Positions 10,401-22,400 of a DNA stretch of 64,000 bases are shown in pieces; positions within the stretch are counted from its first letter, which is position 1, and every line of letters starts with the position of its first letter. The DNA comes from Silurus meridionalis (Eukaryota; Chordata; Actinopteri; Siluriformes; Siluridae): contig NC_060885.1 of assembly GCF_014805685.1 (NCBI RefSeq), positions 29,069,632 to 29,133,631 of the forward strand, given 5' to 3'. The position numbers and the translations under genes are program-made. The notes beneath the pieces were generated by a model. It was not told where the DNA came from. It worked only from the letters and a program-made list of their open reading frames with translations, and ran no database searches.

Positions 10401-13400
10401 ATTGTTTTCTGTTGAAATAATAAAATGTATTAATAAAAAAAATTACTAATTATAAAATAAAATAAAATGTTAATACAGTACAGTACTGTATAGGTAAAAT
10501 AGCTTTTTTGGGGTGGCGTCTGTTTATCGCATTTTTCCACAGGTGGTTTTTGGAATCACAAGAATTACTGTAATTCTTACCTGTAGGGCAAGTCAAGAAC
10601 AAATGACACTTTGCACCAAACAGTAACTTAAACATAAATAAATAATTGAGGAATTAATAATTAATTACTGACATTAAAACTAACACAAATGGTTCGGTGC
10701 TGTGCTGCTGAAGTGGATAAAATTGCAGATTGACCTTTTGCAGTGGACATATTTTCAGAATATATGCTACTACCTGAATTTTCCTGCAATTTGTGGTTCT
10801 TACCAAAACTATTAGCACAAAATTGAAGGCACCCAGTTGTACAGGTGAGGTCTTTGGTTGTGATGGCATTTAATTTTCCTTTCACTTGAACTAGCAGACC
10901 CAAACCTGTTCCAGCATTACAATGCCTCTGTGCACAAAGACAGCTCCATGAAGATATGATTTACATGGGTTGGGGTGGAAGATCTAGAGTGGTCTGCTAC
11001 AAAGCTCTGACCTCAAACATTTGAAAGCACCATTGGGATAAAGTGCATTGCTAAATGCACTCCAGGCTTCCTCACCCTACAACACTAGCCGACGTTAGTA
11101 ACAATCTTGAATGAGCAGAAATTCCACAAGCACTCCAAAATCAAGTGGAGCATCTTCCAAGAAAAATAGAGGTTATAATAACATCAAATGGGGACTAAAT
11201 GTGGAATTGGATATTTTTACATATGACTCCATGTATATGTTTTTATAATTATCGAGTAACAAATTGGGGTGATTTAGTACCTTTTTCTTCTCTGAAGATG
11301 TTTTTATAGCGCACACACATATAAGTGCCATATGCAATGACAAGAAATGCTGCAGTGACAAGACAGCATATGTCTGGGGGAAAAAATACATAAAATCATT
11401 ACATGAATTACAATTACACGATAAATTCAGCCATTAAAAGTTCTATGATAAAACTATGGAAAATTCAAATTACCCAACGTACTTAAAATTTTCTAAATAC
11501 TCCACCAGCATTTCTATTATTAACATTTTCTTTTTTTTCCTTTTTTTATTATATGTTGTATAATATCCTGTCACATTTGTTTGGTAGAGGAAAAATTACA
11601 GTAATTTAGTATTGTCTCATAATATTAATAGAATAAAATCTAAATGTACCTGGGTTGAAAAAACAATAAAAAAAAAAAATTAAAAAAAAATATATCACAC
11701 TCACATCCAATTTTTCTCCAGTGTGTGCAACATCCACGTCTATGGCCTCGGTAACAACATGCGAGATATAGCACTACTAACCATGCACATATAAATCCTA
11801 CAGCCTCAATTATAAGTGTCCATCCTGAAATTGATAAGGAAATTACTTTGTTAGTAAATGCAACACAGTCATACATATGCACAAGTAAAAACACATCAGC
11901 TGAAAAGCACCACAAGCATAATCACATACCCATTTAACAACATGAATCTTTGACAAAAAGAACAACCCTTCCTTTACTAAAGCAATACATCCATCTGTGG
12001 CAGCGGGGGCGGGATGGACCTGCTGCCGCTGCTTTCCGGGGAAGCCCAGCTTGCTGGTCAGCAGCTGCCGGCCGATCGTATGCTGGTATATGATGATCTG
12101 AAGCGGGCGATCCTCCAGCGAGTGGGGCGGACACTGGAGCAGCAGTGGACAGCGGTTTCGCGCGTTTACGCTGCGCGAGGTCGACCAAACGTTCGCCTTC
12201 GCCCACCAGCTTCGCGATGTGTGCTGGAGATGGCTGCGGGACGAGGACCGGCGCACGGACGAGGTTCTTGATCATGTGGTGTTGGAGCAGTTCATCGCCC
12301 GTCTTCTGCCGCGAAAGGCGGAATGGGTTCAGTGCCAGCGACCAGAGACCGTGGAGAAGGCAGTACAGTTGGCAGAGGACCACCTGGCGGCGTACGCGGG
12401 GGCGGACGGATCCCCAGGTCTCTGTCTGACTCTCCTTCTTCCCTGTCCCCTGGTTCTTCTCCCTCTCCTCCCATTCCCTTACCCCGGAAACGGGGGCCGA
12501 TTTCCCCAAAGCCGGTGGCTCGGCCGCGAGCTCCTCTCTATTCCTTTTCCACTTCCTCTCCTTCTGCTCTCGCTCATCGATCTTTGCCTTTGACTCCACA
12601 GGTGGGTGAGACAGTCCGCGCAGGTGCGGAGCGGAAGCCTGGGCTGGTCTGTTGGCGCTGCGGGGAGCCGAGGCATTTCCTGGATCAGTGTCCCGTCATG
12701 GAGTTGGGGGTGATGGTCCAGATCCCCGAGGCGCCACAGGCTGCCCCCGATCAAGCAGGAACTTACCTTATACCGGTAAGTATCGAGGTTCCCTTTCGAA
12801 AGAATCGGCATGGGCCTCGTCGGGCCATTAGAGTGAACCGCACGCAGGCATCGCTTCGTATTAGTCATAGTGGATTATGCGACGCGATATCCGGAAGCAG
12901 TGCCCCTTTGCTACATATCCGCACGCAGTGTTGCATAGGCACTCTTCCGCGTTATCCCCGAGTTGGGATCCCGAAAGAGATCCTGACTGATCAAGGCACG
13001 GCGTTCATGTCACAAACACTTTGCGAACTGTACGAGTTGTTGGGGATTAAATCGATTCGCACCAGCGTCTATCATCCACAAACCGATGGCCTGGTGAAGC
13101 GTTTTTAAATCGAACCCTTAAAAACTTGATTCGAAGTTTGTACACGGGGACACACGGAATTGAGATAAATGGCTCGAGCCCTTGTTATTCACAGTACGAG
13201 AGATCCTGCAAGCCTCCACGGGGTTCTCCCATTTGAATTATTGTACGGCCGTAAGCTGCGCGGAGTGCTGGATGTTCTCCGGGAAAATTGGGAGGAGGGA
13301 CCTTCGAGCGCAAAAAACAAAATTTAGTACGTTCTGGATCTGAGAGCAAAACTCCACACACTGGGACAGCTAACAATGGAGAATTTGCTACAGGCACAGG

Positions 13401-16400
13401 AACGGCAATCCTGGCTGTATGACAAGGGCACACGGCTTAGGCAGTTTTCACCGGGAGATATAGTCCTCGTTCTGCTGCCAACGTCAAGCTCGAAATTACT
13501 CGCCAAGTGGCAAGGGCCGTTTGAGGTTACACGGCGGGTGGGAGATGTTGACTATGAGGTGCAGCGCACGGACAGGGGCGGGGCGCTCAAGTATATCACC
13601 TGAATCTCCTAAAATTATGGAGCAAGGTGGTGCCGGTGTCTCTAGCGACGGTGATTCCAGAGAGGGAGGAGCTGGGACTGGATGTAAGACTAAAAACCGC
13701 GTCAGAATCCGCCTCGGTTCCCTGTGGAGACCACCTCTCGCCATCGCATTGAGCACAAGTCGTTAAATTACAGCAGGACGTGTTCTCTCCCCTGCCTGGG
13801 CGGACAAACCATAGAACACCATATCGAGACATCTCCCGGTATTGTGGTGCACAGTCGCCCGTACCGGCTGCCCAAACACAAAAAAATGTGGTTCGGGAGG
13901 AACTTCAGGCGATGCTTGACATGGGGGTGGTCGAGGAGTCCCACAGTGACTGGAGCAGCCCGGTGGTCTTGGTTCCCAAGATCGATGAGTCGGTCCGGTT
14001 CTCTGTGTATTACCAACAGGTCAACAGGGTGTCTAAATTCGACGCGTAGCCAATGCCTCGCATCGACGAGCTGCTTGATCGGTTAGACGCGGCTCGCTTT
14101 TATTCGACACTGGACTTAACCAAGGGATATTGGCAGATCCCCTTAACGCCAATGTCTCGGGAAAAAACGGCTTTTTCCATTTCGTTCGGTTTACACCAAT
14201 TCGTCACACTTCCTTTCGGTTTGTTCGGGGCCCCGGCGAACAATCCTCATAACGGGTACGCCGTTTATAGCAATGATTGGCAGCGGCATCTACAGCATCT
14301 CAGGGCGGTCCTGCGGACCTTGAGACGAGCAGGGCTCATGGCGAACTCGAAGAAGTGTGTGGTTGGGCGGTGGAAGTACGGTATCTGGGTTTCCACTTCC
14401 TGGGCAGGTGCGTCCCCAAATCGATAAGACGGCAGCGATTGCGGTCTGTCCGAGACCCAAGACCAAAAAGAAGGTGAGACGGTTCCTGGGGCTGGCTGGC
14501 TATTATAGAAGGTTCATCCCTATGTTTTCGGATGTCACCAGTCCGCTGACCGATCTCACTAAAAAGGAAGCGCCAGATCTGGTCCAGTGGTCAGGGCCGT
14601 GCCAGCAGGCTTTTATGCGTGTCAAAGCCGCACTCTGCGGTGGTCCACTTTTACATGCTCCTGACTTCTCTCTTCCTTTTGTTTTACAGACTGATGCGTC
14701 GGACAGAGGGTTGGGGGCCGTGTTGTCCCAGGTGGTGGAGGGGGAGGAGCGGCCGGTGCTGTTCATCAGCCGTAAGCTGTCAGTGCGGGAAAGCCGGTAC
14801 AGCACCATCGAAAGATAGTGCCTGGCTATCAAGTGGGTGGTCCTTACCCTCCAGTACTATCTGTCGGGACGGGCCTTCACCCTCTGTTCGGACCACACCT
14901 CGCTCCAGTGGCTCCATCGCTTGAAGGATACCAACGTGCGGATCACTCGGTGGTATCTAGCGCTTCAGCCCGGGGGCGCGGATGGTCGTGGCTGACTTCC
15001 TCTCGCGCCAGGGGGGGGGGAATCGGTTGCGGGCCGGACGGCTCCCCGGCCTGAGTCGGGCGGTGGGGGTATGTGGCAGCGGGGCGTGGCCGAGCGTCGG
15101 TTTGTGAATGGAGGGCGGGACCGGGAGCAGGTAGGCAGGGGATTGCCTCACCTGGAGTTAATGTGACCTAATGAGTGTTTTCTCTTTTCCAGTGATCAGA
15201 GGGTGCATTTAAGGAGCAGAGTGTGTGTGTGTGGGAGGTGTGTGTACGCGCGTGTAGACGTGCTGCATGAGACACTAAGCAGACAGACACGAAAGTCTAA
15301 ATAAAAGTGGCTGTGAAGCCTTTACACCTGACCTGTTGTGGCGTTCCTTCTTCCCGCATTTATATGCCCTCCCACACCATCATATAGTGTGTTAACATAA
15401 AAACATATGAGTTTCTTTGTCAAATATGTACCAAGCCCCTACACATATATGTATTTAAGACTTTATTTTTGAAATAAAAATAATGTAGATTTAAAACTTA
15501 CCTCTGGACAAATCCTCAGACATGATAAAGAATATCACATAAATGCAAATTTCACTAAGGCTCAATATAGCAACGATAACCGACGACAGCGTGACATAAA
15601 AACCTGTAAAATACATGCAATTAATGGATTTTTTTTTTTTTATACAGTACCAACATCAGCAAGCATAGTATGAGAAAATGAATAATGAATTAGGTTCGAG
15701 TTTAAATAATTGTAGCAAATACAATTCTTACAATCAAAGGGCTTTCCTTGAAAGAAGTACTTTTGTAGAGTAAAAACCATCATCATGCCCATTATCAGAG
15801 GGGGCACCACTGAAGGTATTTCAAGATATCTGAAAGTCCAGAATGATACAGTATATATTATTATAGGGCTAGATTGAACTTTGTGGAGAACAGTAACTCT
15901 GTTGATTAAATTATGGACTCTGTGGGTCATATGTATACATATTTAAGTCCAAATGCTATATTTAAATTTGTAGATATTTCTAGACATTTTTGTTCAGATG
16001 TATTAGCTCCTTAAGCTATTTTTCTGGCCTCATTGGGTTTATGAAAATTACCTGAGGGTAGATAATGTCTCTAAGGCAGGGGTGTCAAACTCAGGCCCGC
16101 GGGTCAAATCTGGCCCGATGTACAATTATATCCAGCCCGTGAGATAATTTTATATAGATCTATTATTATTGTTATTAATGTCCCGGCGATATAAAGCGCT
16201 GATAACACAAACTACAGATCCCATAATGCAGCACTTAAGCTGCCTTACAGAACTTTTAGCTACCTGGGAACATTCCAGCGTCAATCAAGTCGCGCTTCTG
16301 TTGATGTATTTAACCCTATTGTAAAGTTATTGTGAAACAGCGCCTCACAATGGCAAAGACAAAAGTTGATTCTGAAAACAGAGCCTTTTAAAACCGATGG

Positions 16401-19400
16401 GATTCTCTGTTAGTATTTTCCAGACTATAAGTCGCTACTTTTTTCCCCATGCTTGGAACCCCGTGGCTTAAACAATGAAGCGGCTAATTTATGGATTTTT
16501 CCCGGGTCAAGCTTCATGCCAAAAAACTGAGCCCCATAACATTAGACCAATGAAATTGCCAAATGGGTTCAGGTGAACCAATGAAATTCTTTATATTAAA
16601 TCAGATGTGCTCCCACTGAATCGGGCTGCTCCACATCATAAATATGGATGAGGTTCCTCTGATGTTTGACCTGCCACTCACTCGGACTGTCAACAAGAAA
16701 TGTGAATCATTCGTCACGCTAAAAAAAACAGGGCATGAAAAAACACACTTCACCTGTGTTCTGAGCTGCACGGCTTCGGGAGAAAAGCTTCACCGATGGT
16801 GATTTTTAAACGCACTACGATGCCAAAAGAAAAACTCCCAAGAGAAATTTTTGTGAAAGAAAGAAGGAAGACAGTAAACAATGACTTTCTTGGAAGGCTA
16901 CTGTTTAGATACAAGCCGTGTAACAGACACTGTCTTTAATTAAAACCTGTGTAAAGTTAATTAGTTTCAGTGTAGACAGTTAATAGTCCGGAAATTACGG
17001 TATATGTATATGTGTATTACGGTATATCTAACATTTCAGCAGATGTTTTTCACCAGAGCAAAATCACAAAGTGAAGCTGGTGTGAAAACAGAGGAGAAAT
17101 CCGAGGCACATCAGCCGGTTATTTATAAAATGGCAGCATGTTCATATTTCTAACATATTATTTTGACAGGAGATATTTTTATGGAGAGCAAAATATTTTA
17201 AGTTATTTAAAGTTTAAGTTTATTTATTCTGGAATAATATTCCTGTCTGTTTTTATTCAGATTTATGTTCACATTTAGTTTTATTGTGTTCAATAAATGT
17301 TTATCCTGTTCGGCCCGCAACCTAAAGTGTGCTTTGAGTTTGAGTTGAGCAAAGGTGATCCGGTGTAAGCAGGATAAATGGAATGGAAGCAGAGCAAAAT
17401 GGACCACAGTTTAATTGAAGAAGGTGTTCTAGTCTGATGAATCACATTTTCTTTTTCATCATGTGAACAGACAAGAATATGTGCATGGCCTTACCTGGAG
17501 AAGAGATAGCACTAGGATGTGCTATAGATAGGAGGCATTGGAATGTTACTTTGAAATGTTTCACCTAAACACTGCTGCAGGTCAAGTACACACCTTCACT
17601 GCAACAGTATTCCCTAATTGCAGTGCCCTCTTTCACCAAGATAAAGCACACATCCCCACTTCAACATTTTTTCAAGAATGGTTTGAGAAAATCAGGAGCT
17701 CTTCTGGAAATCTGCTCTTATGGAGTCCATGCCTTGAAGGGTCAAAAATGTTTTTGCACGACAAATCTACACATCTAGTTGTTTCCAGTATGTTAAAATA
17801 AAAATAGATTTCAACAAGAGCCATATAATTTCCAGATATACATTTTTAATCTACCAATTTTCACCCTAATGAGCAACCCAAAGGTCACATCAGTTTTAAT
17901 AATTATGTCAATATATTGTTTCTATTAATTGGAATTATAATAAGTTGTAGTTATTATATTGATCTGCTTCTGCAATTTTGGTTTGACTTGAATAAATTAT
18001 TAGTTGCCTGATTATAAAATATTAATACTTGATTCAGTTACTATTTTAATTATAGATTGTTTAGATAATACTCCAGCAGTGAAATGTGCTAATGAACTTT
18101 TCTGAAGCCACAAGATATTAAATCAATGTCATAAAATAATCAATGCACTTAACCTGAACTTCAGCATAACATGTTGTGGTTAAATCAGCTTGTCAGACTG
18201 CTTTCAGTAGCGTATTTCTTGTGAATACATGCCATTGCAATACATTTTGTATGCTATGTAATCAGATCATCTGCAAATAGCTGATGCTTCCAAGATAGTT
18301 TAAAAGCATTCAAATTATTATTTTTTTAAGTGTCCAAACCACTGGCTTTGAGCGAAGGGAACAGTCAGTTCTGGAGATTGATGTGTTGGAAACGGGAAAA
18401 GCAACTTTAACAAGAACCAATTTGTGATGGAGATGCTCTGACCTAGTCATTTATCCAAAGCTTCAGGCAATGTTGGGTGTTCCCGATGTAAGGTCGTTAG
18501 TACTGCACCTACCTACCAAATTAATCCAAGCAATGACAATCGTTGAACCAGCAACAAGGCCAAGGGCATCCAAGGCTTCTGTAATTGCTGTGTGTGGGAG
18601 GTTGGGGGGCTAGCCCTTCTGGTTCCTATCCCACAGAAGAACTTGAACTAATTACTAATGCAGGTCTTGATCAAGGAAAACACCTTAGAACACATCAGAA
18701 CTAGACCATGGAGTAATGGAAGAAGGTAACCATTTAACCTTATTTTCTGATTTATAATTTTCTTATGGTTATTTTTTCATGGCAGCCTCCCTCAGCAGGA
18801 TAATGCTCTCTGTTAAACTGCAAGAAGTCTTCAGAAATGGTTTAAGGAACATGACAAGGTGTTTGCTTGGCCACAAAATGTAAAAATAGTTTCTATTTTA
18901 GCGCCACCTTTAATCGTGTTTACAAGTTAATGTAGGTGCAAGAACATACATTATGTTGTTAAATCCTCATGTGTGGACATAACAGCTGAAAACCTGAACT
19001 TCAGCATTTCATGAAGTTCATGACATGGTTACGTCAAACTGTCAGACTGCCTGAGGTACTGTGTTGCATCCGGATCCAAATTCTCCAGTTCAGACACACA
19101 GGTTTTATTTCAGAATATGTTTTGTAATTAACTTTATAATAAATTCTCACTATGCATCCAAAACTCAATTCTGAATAAGGCATCCTATGATAGGGGTTTT
19201 GCTGTGACAGCTTTGAATAACAGTACTCACATTCAAAGTAGTCTTTCGTGCTACTGAGCAGGAGTCCAAACAGCGCTGTATTAAGTAAGTCGAGAGACAC
19301 AATCAAGCGAATCCAGACACCGTTAAAAGCTGTTTAAAAGGAAAACAAAATTTAAATGTAGGTCAGTTTCTACATTTTGCAGGGAAAATCAATTTCAAAT

Positions 19401-22400
19401 AGTTTCCACATGATGCCACTGTATGTATATTTTAAAACTGAAAGGATTCACTTTTTCATTACTAACAAATTAATAAACAAAGGTGAGATGTAGAGACCTG
19501 CACGGAACGGATTTTACTGCCCGCATTCACCTATTAAATATTGTCCCACACCGCACTCGTTTGTGTCGGGTCCCACGGTACTCTCGTGGGAGTGTAGGTC
19601 TCGAGTGGAAAGTAATGAAGTACAAAAACTTTGTTACTGTACTTAAGTGGATTTCTCTGCCTTCAGCGCTTTTGTTCACTATATATTTTTCAGACAACTT
19701 TTTATGTTTACTCATTACATTTTTTACAAAAATATCTGTACTTTCTACATTTTCAGAATCGTTATTTACTTTATTTGGTGAAATAGCAATATTTTCTGTG
19801 CGCCATTTTCAGCCCATCAACCTTTTTCCTGTTATTCCGCCGCATTTTCAAGCTACTGGTGTATCATTTCCTGGCTCTCACACACCACAGATGTAGGCTA
19901 GTTTATAAAGCTAACAATGAGGCAACAAGAAGTCTGGCTAACGTGGATGAGTCAGAGGGAGTCATTGATGTAAACATGACTGAGATCAGATCACTTAATC
20001 ATTATCATCATCATCATCATCATCATCTTTTTTTCTGCTTGCATATGGTGGTTCTTTAACCTGGATACATTCAATAGGTAACACAATTTTAAATTCGTTT
20101 TGTATTAATATATTAATATGATGTGAGGTCCAGTTACCAGCATGACACTAAAACAGGTAGTAATAATAGCTACTTTTAACATGTCAAATCCCAAACTTTT
20201 TTACTTTAACTTAAGTAAAAATTATAATCGGTGCTTTTACCAGAGTTTTTTAAAACATGGGAATCTGTACTTCTACTTAAGTGAAGAATGTGTGTACTTT
20301 TGCCATCTCTGGTAATAACTATTTATAATTTCCAATTATATTATTTACAGTCACTTCTGATTTTCGAATAGCTTGAGTAAATTGTGTTTACATAGTTCAC
20401 AAATGTTTCTGGTGTGTGTTTTTAAGTGTGCAGAATACAGAAAATTGTTAGTTTGTTAAAATTTTGATTAGTGAAAACATTTCAATTGGTTTTGTAACAA
20501 AACACAGAGGTTTTATTTTAGACAAGGCTAAAACTTTTATAAAAATTAGATTTTTTTTTTGTACAATAATTTTTTTCGTCATTGTGGTTCTCTAGTTTTT
20601 CCACTTGTTAATGTGTCCACACTGTCCCATTGTAATCTAATAGCATCTCAACTACTTTTTTGTTTTACTATTTCTTATGTTCACTGGTAACATATGTAGC
20701 AGAAAATCCAGAAACCCTACAGAGGCAGCTATTTATTTAGTTATTAGGATTCATTTGGGGTTTGTCATAGTTGAGTAGAGTTATATTCTATATGTACTAT
20801 AAAAGGGGTATGCACAGTTCTCTAAATAGATAAGTTTTATTTCCCTATACTTTTCAACCTAAATATTCCCACCTTTTCTTTTTTATTTAACTTGATTATT
20901 GTTGGTTGCAATATCATACATACAGTGATAAAAACCTGCTATTTAAACAGGGAAAAAAAACAGTGTTACACTTGATATTAAAATGTAACTATTAATGGCA
21001 GTAGTCAGATGTAGGGAAAGAAAAAAAATCATTAATTAAACCAATACACAAGATACAATATTTATTTTCCTTACCTAATAGAGCAGCATTGATGAAACTC
21101 ACCAATGCAATTAGTGTCAGTATAATTACAATGCATCCTGCTGTCAGGGGAATCTGGCCAATGTTAGCAAAAAAAACTAAATGATCAATTAAAAAAAGAA
21201 AATGAAAAGAAAGTTATGATTTTTATTTACACATGCCTGCCAACAACTCTTCTCAACATTATTAGTATAAGAACGACTTTAAGCTTATGCTCAAAACCTC
21301 AGGTCATTTACTTGAGGTCAGTGTACAGCAGTATCTGTATGTGCATCACATATTTATTAGAATGTCTACATGAAAACGAGATATCAGGTTGTCTCCAACG
21401 TGTTTGAGGAGGGGAGCATTAGATTAAGCTGAGATTTCCTGTGGTAATATAAATCATTTTTTTTTTATTTACAAAAGAAATGTATGTTTTATGATGCCAT
21501 TGTCAGTAAATATTTGACATTTTGAGCAAAAAAAAAAGTTTTAATAGTTATTTCATTATTTGTTTCACATTTTCTAAACAAAACAAAAAAAATATATAGA
21601 ACCAAACCAAAATAGCTGGTTTTTAATTTGCATGGTTTTATTTCAGGTATTAGAAACAGATAGTAGTATATTTTCTAAACATTTCTTTTTTTTACAACAT
21701 ACTTTTAATGCCTTCTAAAGTAAAATAAAGAAATAAATCATTAAACCAAGAAAGTCAAATAAAGTAGTACAAAGTAAAAAAACAATTTTACTTACATGAA
21801 CATGCACTAATTGTTTTAATTGAATTGTAAAGTGGAAGAGCCAAAGCCTTCACTGCATTTTGTATGCACTCTGTGAAACAAAATAAGTTGTTTATTAATA
21901 AATAGTTTTAAATGAACTTTCACCAAAGGCAAGCAATGAAAAGGGTTCAAGGCAATTAATGTTTAGATGCTTTTCTGAAGCACCTACCTGGAAATCTGTT
22001 CAGATAAGGAGAAGTTTTCATGAGCATGACCGGCCTTATGATACTGACAACTGAACAAGTGACAACCTCTGGGACAATCCCTACAAAAAGAAAACAAATC
22101 ACCAAAATTTGTAAATAATTGTTTGGTTGACAAGAGTTGGGGTTGGGAAATGACCTTGAAAATTACCTTCTGTTGACCAAAGGCAGAAAGCAAAAAACAT
22201 ACAGATGTTCGAACAGATGACCAAAACTAAATGCATTCTTATGACTGTTTTGCTAGTACCTAAAGAAAGAGAAAAATAATCTTTATGCAATATATTAATT
22301 GGTAATAAAATAAAAAATATACCAAATAGATCTGCTGGAATACCTTTGTTATTCAGCATATTAAAAATATGGCCACAACATCCCAAAGTAAGCAACAATG

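Larger units (their letters stand above)
11996..15376 (+). mobile_element. Gmr1-like Ty3/gypsy retrotransposon with 5-bp target duplication
   Basis: Begins TGTGGCAGCGG, ends CCCACA, and is flanked by CCATC on both sides (11991-11995 and 15377-15381). Internal order is gag with a CCHC knuckle, integrase, then reverse transcriptase and RNase H, so integrase precedes RT. Gmr1-like elements of fish and other deuterostomes are known for this copia-like order. A 305-bp 3' LTR is present (15072-15376), but the 5' LTR is reduced to about 15 bases before gag begins. Many frameshifts and stops make it inactive. It sits in an intron of copy A, antisense to the gene, and is much more GC-rich than its surroundings. 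Confidence 0.8.

Noticed and set aside
10654..10903. Overlapping minus-strand frames of 71 and 80 codons
   Set aside because: No signal, domain or splice support; they lie beside a Tc1-like relic in an intron of copy A.
12323..13108. 261-codon plus-strand frame as a host gene
   Set aside because: Its CCHC knuckle and integrase blocks, and its position between the target duplications, show it is part of the Gmr1-like element.
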